From NCBI RefSeq assembly GCF_001417955.2, contig NZ_LKTM01000001.1, forward strand, positions 124,001-188,000: DNA of 64,000 nt, written 5' to 3'. The notes beneath the pieces are model-generated. The model was not told the DNA's origin, searched no databases, and was given only the letters and a program-made list of their open reading frames with translations. The position numbers and the translations under genes are program-made. This DNA comes from Mycobacterium gordonae. Lineage in GTDB: Bacteria > Actinomycetota > Actinomycetes > Mycobacteriales > Mycobacteriaceae. The number at the start of each line of letters is the position of its first letter. The stretch's first letter is position 1. Below, piece after piece: positions 32,308 through 41,422 of this stretch.

Positions 32308-32874
32308 ATGTCCCCTAAAGTGCGTGACGGCGAGACCACCCGAGCCGCGATCCTGGCGATCGCGCGTGCGCAGTTCGGCGACCATGGCTTTGAGCGCACC
32401 ACCATTCGTTCGGTCGCCTCGGCGGCCGGTGTGGACCCGGCACTGGTCATGCACTACTTCGGTAGCAAGGCCGAATTGTTCGCTGCTGCTTCACGATTCG
32501 ACGTGACGTTCCCGGACCTCGCCGATGTGGCGCCGGACCGGATCGCCGAGATCCTGCTGCCGCTGTTCGTCTCGGTCTGGGGTCCGCAGGGTCCCTTCCT
32601 GCCGCTGCTGCGCGCCGCCGCCACCAACAAGGCCGCGGCGGCGGCGCTGCTGGAGGTGTTCGTCGACCGGGTCGCCCCGGCCCTGGCCGCCGCCGTCCCG
32701 GACCGCCCCGCCGAGCGGGCCGCGCTGGTGGGCGCGCAGGTGTTGGGGCTGGCGACGGCGCGCTACATCCTGTGCATACCGGCGCTGGCCGAGATGGACG
32801 ACGCGCAGCTCATCGAATGGCTGCGACCCGTGCTCGCGCACTACCTGACCGGCTCGGTCAGCGGCGGTGCCTGA
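32308..32874 (+). CDS. TetR-family regulator of the monooxygenase-Eis operon
   Basis: A 188-aa regulator. Its helix-turn-helix reads ILAIARAQFGDHGFERTTIRSVASAAGVDPALVMHYFGSKAELF; the C-terminal domain is small and hydrophobic. The start is ATG 32308, 13 bases after the second TTCAACA-type palindrome; a longer frame would include the operators. It overlaps the convergent LysR gene by 17 bases. It most likely represses itself and the divergent four-gene operon until an inducer binds. Confidence 0.88.
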   Translation: MSPKVRDGETTRAAILAIARAQFGDHGFERTTIRSVASAAGVDPALVMHYFGSKAELFAAASRFDVTFPDLADVAPDRIAEILLPLFVSVWGPQGPFLPLLRAAATNKAAAAALLEVFVDRVAPALAAAVPDRPAERAALVGAQVLGLATARYILCIPALAEMDDAQLIEWLRPVLAHYLTGSVSGGA

Positions 32875-33754
32875 TGTGTTCGTGCACGCACTGGATGAAC
32901 GCCCGGGTAGCCGCGGATTGGAGCTGGACCTGCGGCGCTACCAGGTGAACCTCGCGCCGCAGGTCCGCGTTCTGCACGGGCAGTAACACCAGCGTCGGAT
33001 TCGTCTGCGCCCGGCTGCGTGCCACCGATTCGGGCAGCAACGCCACGCCGAGGTCCTCGCAGACGAAGTGGATCACCTCGTCCACGCGGGTGACCTCGAA
33101 CGCCACCCGGCGTTTGACCGCGGCGAACCCCCGATCGGTCTCGCGCCGCAGCCCGTAACCAGGCGGGAAGTCGATGAACGGCAGCGCCGCCAGCTCGTCG
33201 AGCGTGACCGAGGACTTCCCGGCCAGTGCATGCGTCACCGGCAGGACGGCGACCAGCGATTCGGAGAACAGGTGCTCGCAAGCCAGGTCGGTCGATCGTG
33301 CGGTGTTGGAGCCGACGATCGCGACGTCGAGCTTGCGTTCCCGGGTGGCTTGGACCAGCAGGTCGCTGCCGCCGCTGCGCAGGGTCACGGTGACATCGGG
33401 GTACCGGGCATGAAAAGTCGCCATCAGCGCGGCGACGTCCAGACTCTCCGACGGAATTTCCATCATCCCCACTGTGAGTCGTCCGGTCACGGTGCCGCGC
33501 AGCGCTTGAGCATCGACGGTGAGTTGGTCCACCCCGGCGATGACCTGGCGCATCAACGGCGTCAGGGCCTCGCCGGCCGGCGTCAGCGAGACCGACCGGG
33601 TGGTGCGGTTGAAGATCGGCACGCCCAACTCGTCTTCGAGTTTGCGCACCTGTTGACTCAGCGCGGACTGCACCACGAACAGCCCGTCCGCCGCGCGGGT
33701 GAAGCTCCGGGTCTCCGCCACGGCAAGGACGTAACGCAGCTGCTGCAAATTCAT
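32858..33754 (-). CDS. LysR-family regulator
   Basis: A 298-aa LysR-type regulator. The winged helix opens the protein (MNLQQLRYVLAVAETRSFTRAADGLFVVQSALSQQVRKLEDELGVPIFNR), followed by a linker helix and a two-lobed periplasmic-protein-like effector domain (LDVAIVGSN, GVALLPESVA). ATG 33754 is preferred to the TTG two codons earlier. It diverges from the PHP/ABC-transporter operon with 78 bases between starts, and a 27-base inverted repeat lies at its own start. It is probably the activator of that operon. Confidence 0.9.
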   Translation of the reverse strand: MNLQQLRYVLAVAETRSFTRAADGLFVVQSALSQQVRKLEDELGVPIFNRTTRSVSLTPAGEALTPLMRQVIAGVDQLTVDAQALRGTVTGRLTVGMMEIPSESLDVAALMATFHARYPDVTVTLRSGGSDLLVQATRERKLDVAIVGSNTARSTDLACEHLFSESLVAVLPVTHALAGKSSVTLDELAALPFIDFPPGYGLRRETDRGFAAVKRRVAFEVTRVDEVIHFVCEDLGVALLPESVARSRAQTNPTLVLLPVQNADLRREVHLVAPQVQLQSAATRAFIQCVHEHIRHRR

Positions 33755-33780
33755 GATCAATCACTTTCCATGATTGATCA
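33754..33780. promoter_or_regulatory. Inverted repeat, candidate LysR binding site
   Basis: TGATCAATC-N9-GATTGATCA, perfect nine-base arms, lies in the short divergent promoter region and touches the lysR start codon. LysR regulators bind T-N11-A type dyads; this one fits and would allow both autorepression and activation of the opposite operon. Confidence 0.7.
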
Positions 33781-33832
33781 GATCATATCTATGCGCTGGA
33801 CGGCTAAGTGCTGGTCACCGAGAATTGTCAGC

Positions 33833-36145
33833 ATGTCTGTCGTCGTGCGCCCCACCGGTGAGTTCAGGGCCAACGACTGCTCATCGGTCGAGGTCCGGGA
33901 CCGGATCAACGCCGAGTTCGCGACGCTGCCTTTTCTCGGCACCCTGACCTGCGGGACACAGCGGGTGGTGGCCGGGTCCGTCGAAGAACTCGTCTTCACC
34001 TACACCGTCGGGCAAGCCGGCATCGCGGACAGTGGTTGGCTCAAGCTGTGCTTCCGCTATTACTCCGACTGGGATCTGCAGACTTCCGAGCCCGGTGGGC
34101 GCGACTACGCCTCGGCGTCCGTGGTCAGCCGGTCGCTGCTGGGCGGCGCCTCCGAACAGGGGACGGTTCGGCTGCTCGCCACCCGCTATGACGTCAAGGG
34201 GGGTGAGCGTCCGTTCCAGAAGTCCCTGCTGGTGCACGCGGTGGACGGCTTCCTGCGGCCCGGCGACGTCATCGAGATCAGGTTCGGGGATCGGCGTTTC
34301 GGTGGGCCGGGCACCCGCGTGCAGACCTTCGTCGAAGACGACTTCGAGGTGCATCTGTTCGTGGATCCTCTCGGGACTTCGCGGATGGCCCACGCGGGTG
34401 TCGTCACGATGGCGGTCGTCCCCGGCCCGCCAACGAATCTGGTGGTGCACGGACCGCGCGTGGTAGCCCCCGGCACCACGGTGACGCGGTTGCGCGCCCA
34501 CCTGCAGGACCGCTGGGGGAATGTCTGTCGTAATGTCGCAGCGACGGTTCGGGCCGACGCCGACGGCGAAAACCTCACCAGCACAATGACGCCGACGAGC
34601 GGCTGGGCGCACGCCAGTTTGGAGGTGCCGACCCGTGCGGGCGCCATCGAGGTGAGCGCACAAGCCGGTGCCACCCGCTTCGGACCCACCGTCGCACTGG
34701 TCGACGTGGTCGCGGATCTCCCTGCGCGACAGGGTTATTTCGCTGACCTGCACGTCCATTCCAACGACACCGTCGGAACGCAGAGCACCGACTGGAACCT
34801 GCGCTACGGCCGGGACATCGGCGGCCTGGACATTCTCGGCTACACCGCCAACGACTTTCAGATCACCGACGGCGCCTGGGCCGACGTGGTGGCCGCTTGT
34901 CGCGCCGCCAACGAAGACGGCGGGTTCGTGTGTTTTCCCGGCGTCGAGTGGTGTGGCACCGCGGGCGTGGGCGGCGACCACAATGTGGTGTTCCTCGGCG
35001 AGGACACCACCATCGCGCGGTCCCTGGAGTGGCGGCAGGGCATGACCGCCACCGCGCCGACCCCGCAGACCTGGCCGATCACCGAGCTGTATGCGGCGTA
35101 CGAGAAAGAGCCCGACTCTTACCTTTTGATCCCCCATGTCGGAGGCCGGCGCGCCATCCTGGACTGGCACCATCCCGAACTCGAGCGGCTCATCGAGGTG
35201 CACTCCACCTGGGGCAGCAGCCCCTGGTTCCTGGAGGACGCACTGGCCCGCGGCCTCAAGGTCGGCGCCAGCGCGGCCAGCGACGAACACCGCGGCCGCC
35301 CGGGCGGCGGTGCGCCCGGAGCTAACATCTTCGGCGGGTTCGGCGGCCTGACCGGCGTGCTCGCCGACAACCTGAACTCCGAACACGTCGGCCAGGCACT
35401 GCGCGCCCGCCGCACCTGGGCGACCACCGGCACCAGGTCGGTTGCGCTGTTGCGCAGTGGCAGCAACTGGATGGGCGACGAAATCCTCACCGCGGCGGAC
35501 GAATTCCGGGCCGAGTACGGGTTGTACGGCACCACCGGCTGGGAAGAACTGGTTCTCCATGACGCGCGGGGGCCGCTGTGGGGGCGCGACCTGAATGCGG
35601 AGGTCGGCCTCTCGGAATCGCTGGTGCGGATTCGCTGGGGTGGCGCGCGGCACCGGGACCGCTACCGGTGGGCGACCTGGGCCGGCCAGTTGCGTGTCAC
35701 CGGCAGCACTGTAGCTTCGGTAACACCCTGGGCGGCAAGTCATCCCGAGCAGGTCATCGAGAGCGACGGCGCGGCGATCAACTGGCGCACCACGACCTAC
35801 GGCTCCGACATCGGCTTCCTGGTCAAGCTCGGCGATCTCTCGCGAGCACGGTTCGAGATCGAGACAACGGTTCTCGAGGACGACCATCGCGCCACCATGA
35901 CCGTGACCGGCCCGGAACTGATCGCAAACTCGTTTCGCGAGGAACCCTGCGGAGGGTTGAATCTGCGCATCCGCGCCGAACGCGTGGCCGAACCGTCGGC
36001 GTTGCCCAGCACCGTCGGAGGCAGCGTGAACTTGGGTCTGCCAGGCGAACACAGTGCGGTGTATCTGCGGGCCAGGCAGTCTGACGGACATCAGGTCTGG
36101 ACCAGCCCGCTGTTCTTCACCCGGCCGCAGGCGGAGCCGCGATGA
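33833..36145 (+). CDS. PHP/DUF3604-type metal-dependent hydrolase, large
   Basis: A 770-aa protein. About the first 300 residues are beta-rich and unrecognised (repeated strands such as VEELVFTYTVGQAG and VVPGPPTNLVVHGP). A PHP-type domain follows: YFADLHVHSND near residue 303, then FPGVEWCG, GDHNVVFL, IPHVGG and ASDEHRGRPGG near residue 485. The HxH and later His/Asp residues are typical metal ligands of PHP phosphoesterases and of DUF3604. The C-terminal 250 residues are another beta-rich region. No signal peptide is seen. ATG 33833 is the first start after the LysR dyad. It heads a five-gene transport operon, so its substrate may be the transported compound. Confidence 0.8.
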   Translation: MSVVVRPTGEFRANDCSSVEVRDRINAEFATLPFLGTLTCGTQRVVAGSVEELVFTYTVGQAGIADSGWLKLCFRYYSDWDLQTSEPGGRDYASASVVSRSLLGGASEQGTVRLLATRYDVKGGERPFQKSLLVHAVDGFLRPGDVIEIRFGDRRFGGPGTRVQTFVEDDFEVHLFVDPLGTSRMAHAGVVTMAVVPGPPTNLVVHGPRVVAPGTTVTRLRAHLQDRWGNVCRNVAATVRADADGENLTSTMTPTSGWAHASLEVPTRAGAIEVSAQAGATRFGPTVALVDVVADLPARQGYFADLHVHSNDTVGTQSTDWNLRYGRDIGGLDILGYTANDFQITDGAWADVVAACRAANEDGGFVCFPGVEWCGTAGVGGDHNVVFLGEDTTIARSLEWRQGMTATAPTPQTWPITELYAAYEKEPDSYLLIPHVGGRRAILDWHHPELERLIEVHSTWGSSPWFLEDALARGLKVGASAASDEHRGRPGGGAPGANIFGGFGGLTGVLADNLNSEHVGQALRARRTWATTGTRSVALLRSGSNWMGDEILTAADEFRAEYGLYGTTGWEELVLHDARGPLWGRDLNAEVGLSESLVRIRWGGARHRDRYRWATWAGQLRVTGSTVASVTPWAASHPEQVIESDGAAINWRTTTYGSDIGFLVKLGDLSRARFEIETTVLEDDHRATMTVTGPELIANSFREEPCGGLNLRIRAERVAEPSALPSTVGGSVNLGLPGEHSAVYLRARQSDGHQVWTSPLFFTRPQAEPR

Positions 36146-36284
36146 CAGGCCACACCGCGCTGACCCGGCGGCGCCACGTCGACTTCGGTCGGGTCACCCG
36201 CGCGGCGTGTCCGCCTCCACACGACGGCTGACGTATCGCGCCGTCCCCGCGGCCCCCTGTCTCGTGACCCCATCGGGAGAACCC

Positions 36285-37307
36285 ATGTCCATCTCCAGGT
36301 TTGCCTATGCGGCAACCATTTCCGTCCTCACCCTGACCGCCGCACTCGCCGGATGTGCCGGGAACAACCCGACGTCGGAGTCCTCCGGTGTCACGCTGCG
36401 GCTGGGCTATCTGACGCGGATCACGCACGCCTCCGCCCTGATCGGCATCGACAACGGCGCGTTCGCCAGGAATCTCGGGCCGCAGGTCAAGTTCGAACCG
36501 CAGCCGTTCAGTCAGGGCACCGCCGAGACCACCGCGTTGTTGTCCGGCCAACTCGATGCGGCGTTCGTGGGCCCCAACCCCGCGTTCAACGCCTGGCAGC
36601 GGTCGAATGGCACTGCGATCAAGATCATTTCGGGTTCGGCGACCGGCGGCACCTCGATGGTGGTCAAGCCCGGCATCAATTCCGCGGAGGATCTGCGCGG
36701 CAAGACGGTCGCGGACCCGGCGCTCGGCGGCGCCCAGGACGTCAGCGTCCGGGACTGGCTGCTGAAGAACGGGTTGAAGACCAACGCGCAGGGCGGTGGC
36801 GACGTCTCCATCAAACCGACCACCCCCGAATCGGCTATCGTGCAACAGTTCACCAGCAACCAGATCGCCGGCGCGATCGTCTCCGCCCCCTACGATGTGC
36901 AGTTGGTGAACGCCGGTGGTACCAGGCTGTGGTCGGACCCGAACACGATCACCATCCTGGTGGTACGTCAGGAATTCCTGGCGGCCCACCCAGATGTGGT
37001 CGCCGGCCTGGTACGCGGCCAGATCCAGTCCAACGAGGTCATCCACACCGACCCCGACGCCGCGGCGCGTTCGGCCAACGCCACGCTGACCAAGGCGTTA
37101 GGTTCCGGGCTCGCGCCCGACGTGCTCACCGCCTCGTTCCAGGAGACGATCTTCACCAACGACCCTGGTGTGCAGTCACTCAACGACCAGGTGCGCAAGG
37201 CGGTTTCGGTGGGCCTGCTCCAGCCCCTGAACCTGGACGGCATCTTCGACCTCAGCCTGCTCAACCGTGAACTCGCGGCGGTGGGCCAGCCGCCGGTGGC
37301 GGCGTGA
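36285..37307 (+). CDS. ABC transporter substrate-binding lipoprotein (NrtA/SsuA/TauA type)
   Basis: A 340-aa exported lipoprotein. The signal peptide ISVLTLTAALAGC ends in a lipobox, LAGC, with Cys lipidation. The mature part resembles nitrate/sulfonate/taurine-binding proteins: RLGYLTRITHASALIGIDNGAFA, TALLSGQLDAAFVGPNPA and GKTVADPALGGAQDVSVRDWL. Ligands of this class include sulfonates, nitrate, pyrimidine precursors and phthalate. ATG 36285 follows GGGAGA. The stop overlaps the ATPase start, so transporter genes are coupled. Confidence 0.9.
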   Translation: MSISRFAYAATISVLTLTAALAGCAGNNPTSESSGVTLRLGYLTRITHASALIGIDNGAFARNLGPQVKFEPQPFSQGTAETTALLSGQLDAAFVGPNPAFNAWQRSNGTAIKIISGSATGGTSMVVKPGINSAEDLRGKTVADPALGGAQDVSVRDWLLKNGLKTNAQGGGDVSIKPTTPESAIVQQFTSNQIAGAIVSAPYDVQLVNAGGTRLWSDPNTITILVVRQEFLAAHPDVVAGLVRGQIQSNEVIHTDPDAAARSANATLTKALGSGLAPDVLTASFQETIFTNDPGVQSLNDQVRKAVSVGLLQPLNLDGIFDLSLLNRELAAVGQPPVAA

Positions 37308-38098
37308 CGACCGCCGCCTGGCACGAGGTCGCGTTGCCGGACCTAACCGACGCCGCCCCGGCCATCAGGCTGGACGAGGTAGCCAAGCGCTTCGGCAAAG
37401 GCCGGGCCCGCACCGCAGCACTGGGCCCACTGTCCCTGACCGTCGGCGTTGGCGAGTTCGTCTGTGTGGTTGGAGTTTCCGGCTGCGGCAAGAGCACGAT
37501 GCTCTCGCTTGTCGCGGGACTGGACAAACCGACCTCGGGCCAGGTGGAGACCGGCGACCACCGGATCGCAATGATGTTCCAGGAGCCGGCCCTGTTCCCC
37601 TGGTTGAGCGCCGCCGGCAATGTGGAACTGGCGCTGCGGGCCCGGGCCACTCCCCGCCGCCAACGGCGCGCCAGGGCCCTCGAGCTCCTGGCCACCGTGG
37701 GGCTGTCCGACTTCGCCGACCGGCGGCCGCACCAGTTGTCCGGTGGCATGCAACAGCGGGTGGCTCTCGCCCGTGCCCTCGCCCAGGACGCGGACGTGCT
37801 CCTGATGGACGAACCGTTCGCCGCCCTGGATGCGTTGACGCGCGACCGACTACAGGGCGAGCTGGAACGAATCGTCGCCTCGCGCAACCTCACCGTGGTC
37901 TTCGTCACCCACAACGTGCGCGAGGCGGTGCGCCTGGCGGACCGCGTGGTGTTGTTGAGCGCCCGGCCCGCGCGTGTGGTCGAGGAGTTCACCGTCGCGC
38001 TGCCCCGGCCACGCGACATCAACACCGCGGAAGTCGCGGAACTGGCCGCGCACATCACCGAGCAACTCAATCGGAGCGCGCATGTCGACGAAAGTTGA
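37304..38098 (+). CDS. ABC transporter ATPase (SsuB/TauB type)
   Basis: A 264-aa nucleotide-binding subunit. Walker A GVSGCGKST near residue 60, Q-loop MMFQEPALFPWLS, signature LSGGMQQRVALARAL near residue 145, Walker B VLLMDEPFAALD and switch His in VTHNVREA. The C-terminal segment is typical of NitT/TauT importers. GTG 37304 overlaps the binding-protein stop (GTGA), and its own end overlaps the permease start by 17 bases. Confidence 0.94.
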   Translation: MTTAAWHEVALPDLTDAAPAIRLDEVAKRFGKGRARTAALGPLSLTVGVGEFVCVVGVSGCGKSTMLSLVAGLDKPTSGQVETGDHRIAMMFQEPALFPWLSAAGNVELALRARATPRRQRRARALELLATVGLSDFADRRPHQLSGGMQQRVALARALAQDADVLLMDEPFAALDALTRDRLQGELERIVASRNLTVVFVTHNVREAVRLADRVVLLSARPARVVEEFTVALPRPRDINTAEVAELAAHITEQLNRSAHVDES

Positions 38099-38903
38099 TC
38101 CGCCCCGCGTAGGCGCGACACACCGCATCGCCGGCTCTCTGTGGCCAAAACTCCTGGGTGTCAGCACGATTGTCGCCATCTGGCAGCTGGTCGCACTGAG
38201 CGGCTGGAAGCCGTCGTACGTACTGCCGGGCCCCGCGGCCGTGGCCGAGAATCTCTGGCACCAGATGCAGGGAGCGCTGCTGTGGGATGCCGTGGCAACC
38301 ACGATGGGACGCGCGGTAACCGGTTTTGCCCTGGCCGCGGTAATCGGGACGGTGACCGGCGCGCTGATAGCGCGTAACCCGCTGCTACGGGCGGCGTTCG
38401 GCCCGTTGATCACCGGCCTGCAGACCATGCCGGCGATCGCGTGGTTTCCGTTCGCCATCATCTTCTTCGGTCTCGATACCTCGGCGATCCTGTTCGTCAT
38501 CGTGATCGGCGCCGTTCCGGCCGTGGCGCTCGGGGTCATCTCCGGCGTGGACCACATCTCCCCGGTGTTGCTGCGCGCCGCAGCGACATTGCAATTGCGG
38601 TCGATCGCGCTCTACCGGCATGTGATCCTGCCTGCCGCGCTACCGATGTTCGTCGCGGGTCTCAAGCAGGGGTGGGCCTTCGCCTGGCGCAGCCTGATGG
38701 CCGGTGAACTCGTCGTGCTGGTCGCCAACACCTCCTCCATCGGAGTGCTGCTGGAGAACGCGCAGAACCTCAGCGACATGCCTTCTGCGATCGCCGTGAT
38801 GATCGTCATCCTGGCGCTGGGGATCTTCGTCGACGCCCTGTTCAGCTGGCTGGACCGGCAGGTCCGCCGGCGGTGGGGACTGCTGGACGACCGCGATGCC
38901 TGA
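38082..38903 (+). CDS. ABC transporter permease (SsuC/TauC type)
   Basis: A 273-aa membrane protein with about six hydrophobic segments. The family's permease loop is LRAAATLQLRSIALYRHVILPAALPMFVAGLKQGWAFAWRSLMAGEL, including the EAA-like motif that docks to the ATPase, and the N-terminal part has YVLPGP, common to this class. ATG 38082 lies inside the ATPase gene, and the last eight bases overlap the phosphoesterase gene. It completes a one-permease importer. Confidence 0.92.
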   Translation: MSTKVDPPRVGATHRIAGSLWPKLLGVSTIVAIWQLVALSGWKPSYVLPGPAAVAENLWHQMQGALLWDAVATTMGRAVTGFALAAVIGTVTGALIARNPLLRAAFGPLITGLQTMPAIAWFPFAIIFFGLDTSAILFVIVIGAVPAVALGVISGVDHISPVLLRAAATLQLRSIALYRHVILPAALPMFVAGLKQGWAFAWRSLMAGELVVLVANTSSIGVLLENAQNLSDMPSAIAVMIVILALGIFVDALFSWLDRQVRRRWGLLDDRDA

Positions 38904-39981
38904 CGACCGGCCGTTTCGGTTGTGGGCCTTCGGCGATGCGCACGTGGGCACCGACCGGCAACACGGCCGAGACAGTCTGGCGGAAGCCATCATCCACACC
39001 GAATGTGGCGGACGCGACGGCGGCCCGCCGTTCGAGTGGGATCTCGCCATCGACGTCGGTGACATGTCGGGTGCTCATCACAGCCTGCCCGACGACGCCG
39101 AAGGGCAGGAAGTGCGAAGGCAATTCGGCGCGCTGTGCCGGCACCGGCGCGAGGACGTGTACAGCGTGTGCGGCAATCACGACCGCAGCGGACTCGACGA
39201 GGCCGAAGCCTGGTGGTGGCGCAAGTGGATAGATCCGCTCGGTGAGCACCCCGAAAGCTCGGGAGTGGACGCGCGGTCGCGTCGCTACCCGATCACCGGA
39301 AGCTGGGAGCGTTACTCGTTTCAGGTGGGCAACCTGCTGTTCCTGATGATGAGTGACCGCAACGAGCCGACCCAGCAGGTGGGCCGCGGCACTTTGGGCG
39401 GCAACCCGGGCGGCGTGGTCAGTGGTGAGACTTTCCGGTGGTGGAAGGACATGGTCGCGGCGCACCCCGACCTCAACGTCGTCTCGGTGCACCACTATGT
39501 CCTGAAGGACACCACCGTTGCCTCGGGGGAATGGGAAGGTGTCCGCAAGGGTGCCGACGGGCAGTGGCACGAGCACTACCACCGCCCTTTCCCGGAAGGC
39601 ACGCCGCAGGGCGCATCGTTTCTCTACTGGGTGGACAGCCGGCCCGACTCGGGGCAGTTCGAGTCGTTTCTCGCCGAGCGGCCCGGACGGGTGGCGATGT
39701 GGCTCGCCGGCCACACCCACACCCATCCCGATGATGACCACGGGGCGAAGACCCATGTCGAAAACCGTTGGGGGACCTGGTTTCTCAACGTCGCTTCGCT
39801 GAGCCGGCACCACATGCCGATCACCACCCTACCGCTCAGCAGGCTGCTGACCTTCACCCCCGGCAGCAACGAAGTCCGCGTGCAGTGCTACCTGCACACC
39901 GACCAGCACGCCGACCAGGGCTGGTATCCGCCCGCGGAGCGGACGATCACTCTGCCCCAACCCTTCCGGTGGCCGGCCTGA
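38896..39981 (+). CDS. Calcineurin-like metallophosphoesterase
   Basis: A 361-aa phosphoesterase with all core motifs: GDAHVG (D-x-H), DVGDMSG (GD), CGNHDRSG (GNHD), VHHYV (first C-terminal His) and GHTHTHP (GHxH). The two-metal site is complete, so an active phosphatase or phosphodiesterase is likely. No signal peptide or membrane segment is seen, so it acts in the cytosol on what the adjacent importer brings in, or on a product of the PHP protein. It overlaps the permease gene by eight bases and the convergent monooxygenase gene by 35 bases. Confidence 0.9.
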   Translation: MPDDRPFRLWAFGDAHVGTDRQHGRDSLAEAIIHTECGGRDGGPPFEWDLAIDVGDMSGAHHSLPDDAEGQEVRRQFGALCRHRREDVYSVCGNHDRSGLDEAEAWWWRKWIDPLGEHPESSGVDARSRRYPITGSWERYSFQVGNLLFLMMSDRNEPTQQVGRGTLGGNPGGVVSGETFRWWKDMVAAHPDLNVVSVHHYVLKDTTVASGEWEGVRKGADGQWHEHYHRPFPEGTPQGASFLYWVDSRPDSGQFESFLAERPGRVAMWLAGHTHTHPDDDHGAKTHVENRWGTWFLNVASLSRHHMPITTLPLSRLLTFTPGSNEVRVQCYLHTDQHADQGWYPPAERTITLPQPFRWPA

Positions 39982-41422
39982 TATCGAAGTGCGCCGGTTC
40001 CGGCGCGGCCAGCATCGACGTCAGGGTCGCGCGGTCCCACGGCCACAGGTCGATCGTGTTGCTGTCGGTGAGGTACCAGGAGTTACAGCCGGTGTTCCAG
40101 ACGGTCGGCGTCATGGCCTCTGCCACAGCGGCATTGAACTCGTCGGTGGCTTCCTCGGTCACCTCGACCGATGACGCGGCGCCGTCACGCAGCATCTCCA
40201 GGAACCGTGCGATGTAGTGAGCTGTCCGCTCGGCCGAGTACTGCAGCGAGATGGATCCGGTAGGAGAGTTGGGACCCAGCACCGTGAACAGGTTGGGAAA
40301 ACCCGGAATTGCGGTCATTCGATAGGCCCGCGGGCCGCCGGCCCAGGCCTTGTCGATGGTGAGGCCGTCGCGTCCGGTGATCTCCATGGGCCGCATGTAG
40401 TTGTGTGCCTGGAATCCGGTGGCCAGCACGATGACATCGGCGTGGCGGTACCGGCCGTCCGCGGTGCGGATTCCGGTCGGGGTCACTTCGGTGATCTGGT
40501 CGGTCACCAGCTCCGCATTGCCGGATTGGATTGCACGGTAGTAGCTTCCGGATACCACCTGCCGCTTGCACAGCGGCTGGTAGTCCGGGGTCAGCTTCTC
40601 CCGCAACGCCTCGTCGCGCACCTGTAGCCGCAGGCACAGCCGGGCATAGCTCTGCACCATGCGGCGCCGCCACGATGGACGAGTGGTGACGTCGGCGAGA
40701 ATTCCCGACGCCCACAACAGCGTTCGATACATCCGATCGTGCCCGCCCGGAAAACGCTTCAGTGCCGCGCCGAGAAACGCGCTCTGCCGCAGCGACATCG
40801 GTGCCCACAGCACCCACTGCGGCGACCGGACGTAGTGGGCGATCGAGGCGGCACCCGGTTGCAGGGCGGAGATGACCTGCACGCCGGTGGAACCCGTCCC
40901 GATCACCGCGATGTGCTTGCCACGAGTGTCAACGGAGTCGTCCCAGCGCGCGGTGTGCACCACCGGGCCGGGAAATTCGTCGAGACCCGGGATGTCGGGC
41001 ACCGCGGGATGGTGCAGGACCCCGGTGGCGCACACCAGCACGTCCGCGTCGATCTCCTGACCGTCGGCGGTGGCCAGCGCCCAGCTGCAGCTACTCTCAA
41101 TCCATTGTGCGGCAACGACTTCAGTGTCCAGCCGGATCCGGTTGCCGAGTCCGAATGAGTCCACCACGCCGCGGTGATATTGCTGGATGTCGCTTCCCTC
41201 GGCCCAGATGTGCGACCAGTCGGGTTTCGGTGCCCAGCCGAACTGGTAGAGCTGCGAGGGGACGTCGCAGCGAAGACCGGGATAGCGGTTCCAGTGCCAC
41301 ACCCCGCCGACGTCGGATGCCTTCTCCAGCACGGTGACATCCGTGAAACCGCGCTGGGTGAAGACGTGCAGTGCGGTGATGCCCGCAAGTCCCGCGCCGA
41401 CGATCACGACGCGCGGGTTCAT
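39947..41422 (-). CDS. Flavin-containing (Baeyer-Villiger-type) monooxygenase
   Basis: A 491-aa NADPH- and FAD-dependent monooxygenase. It has the FAD motif VVIVGAGLAGITALHVF, the family segment GGVWHWNRYPGLRCDVPS, the fingerprint FPGPVVHTARWDD (FxGxxxHxxxW) near residue 145 and NADPH motif VIGTGSTGVQV. It inserts oxygen into ketones or oxidises heteroatoms. ATG 41422 overlaps the stop of the patatin-like gene (ATGA), so it is the last gene of a PadR-patatin-monooxygenase operon; the pairing hints at ester or lactone handling, but the substrate is unknown. Confidence 0.88.
   Translation of the reverse strand: MNPRVVIVGAGLAGITALHVFTQRGFTDVTVLEKASDVGGVWHWNRYPGLRCDVPSQLYQFGWAPKPDWSHIWAEGSDIQQYHRGVVDSFGLGNRIRLDTEVVAAQWIESSCSWALATADGQEIDADVLVCATGVLHHPAVPDIPGLDEFPGPVVHTARWDDSVDTRGKHIAVIGTGSTGVQVISALQPGAASIAHYVRSPQWVLWAPMSLRQSAFLGAALKRFPGGHDRMYRTLLWASGILADVTTRPSWRRRMVQSYARLCLRLQVRDEALREKLTPDYQPLCKRQVVSGSYYRAIQSGNAELVTDQITEVTPTGIRTADGRYRHADVIVLATGFQAHNYMRPMEITGRDGLTIDKAWAGGPRAYRMTAIPGFPNLFTVLGPNSPTGSISLQYSAERTAHYIARFLEMLRDGAASSVEVTEEATDEFNAAVAEAMTPTVWNTGCNSWYLTDSNTIDLWPWDRATLTSMLAAPEPAHFDIRPATGRVGAE

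Noticed and set aside
33881..36091. A 736-codon minus-strand open frame opposite the PHP-type gene
   Set aside because: The plus frame has clear metal-binding motifs; the antisense product has none and no start context.
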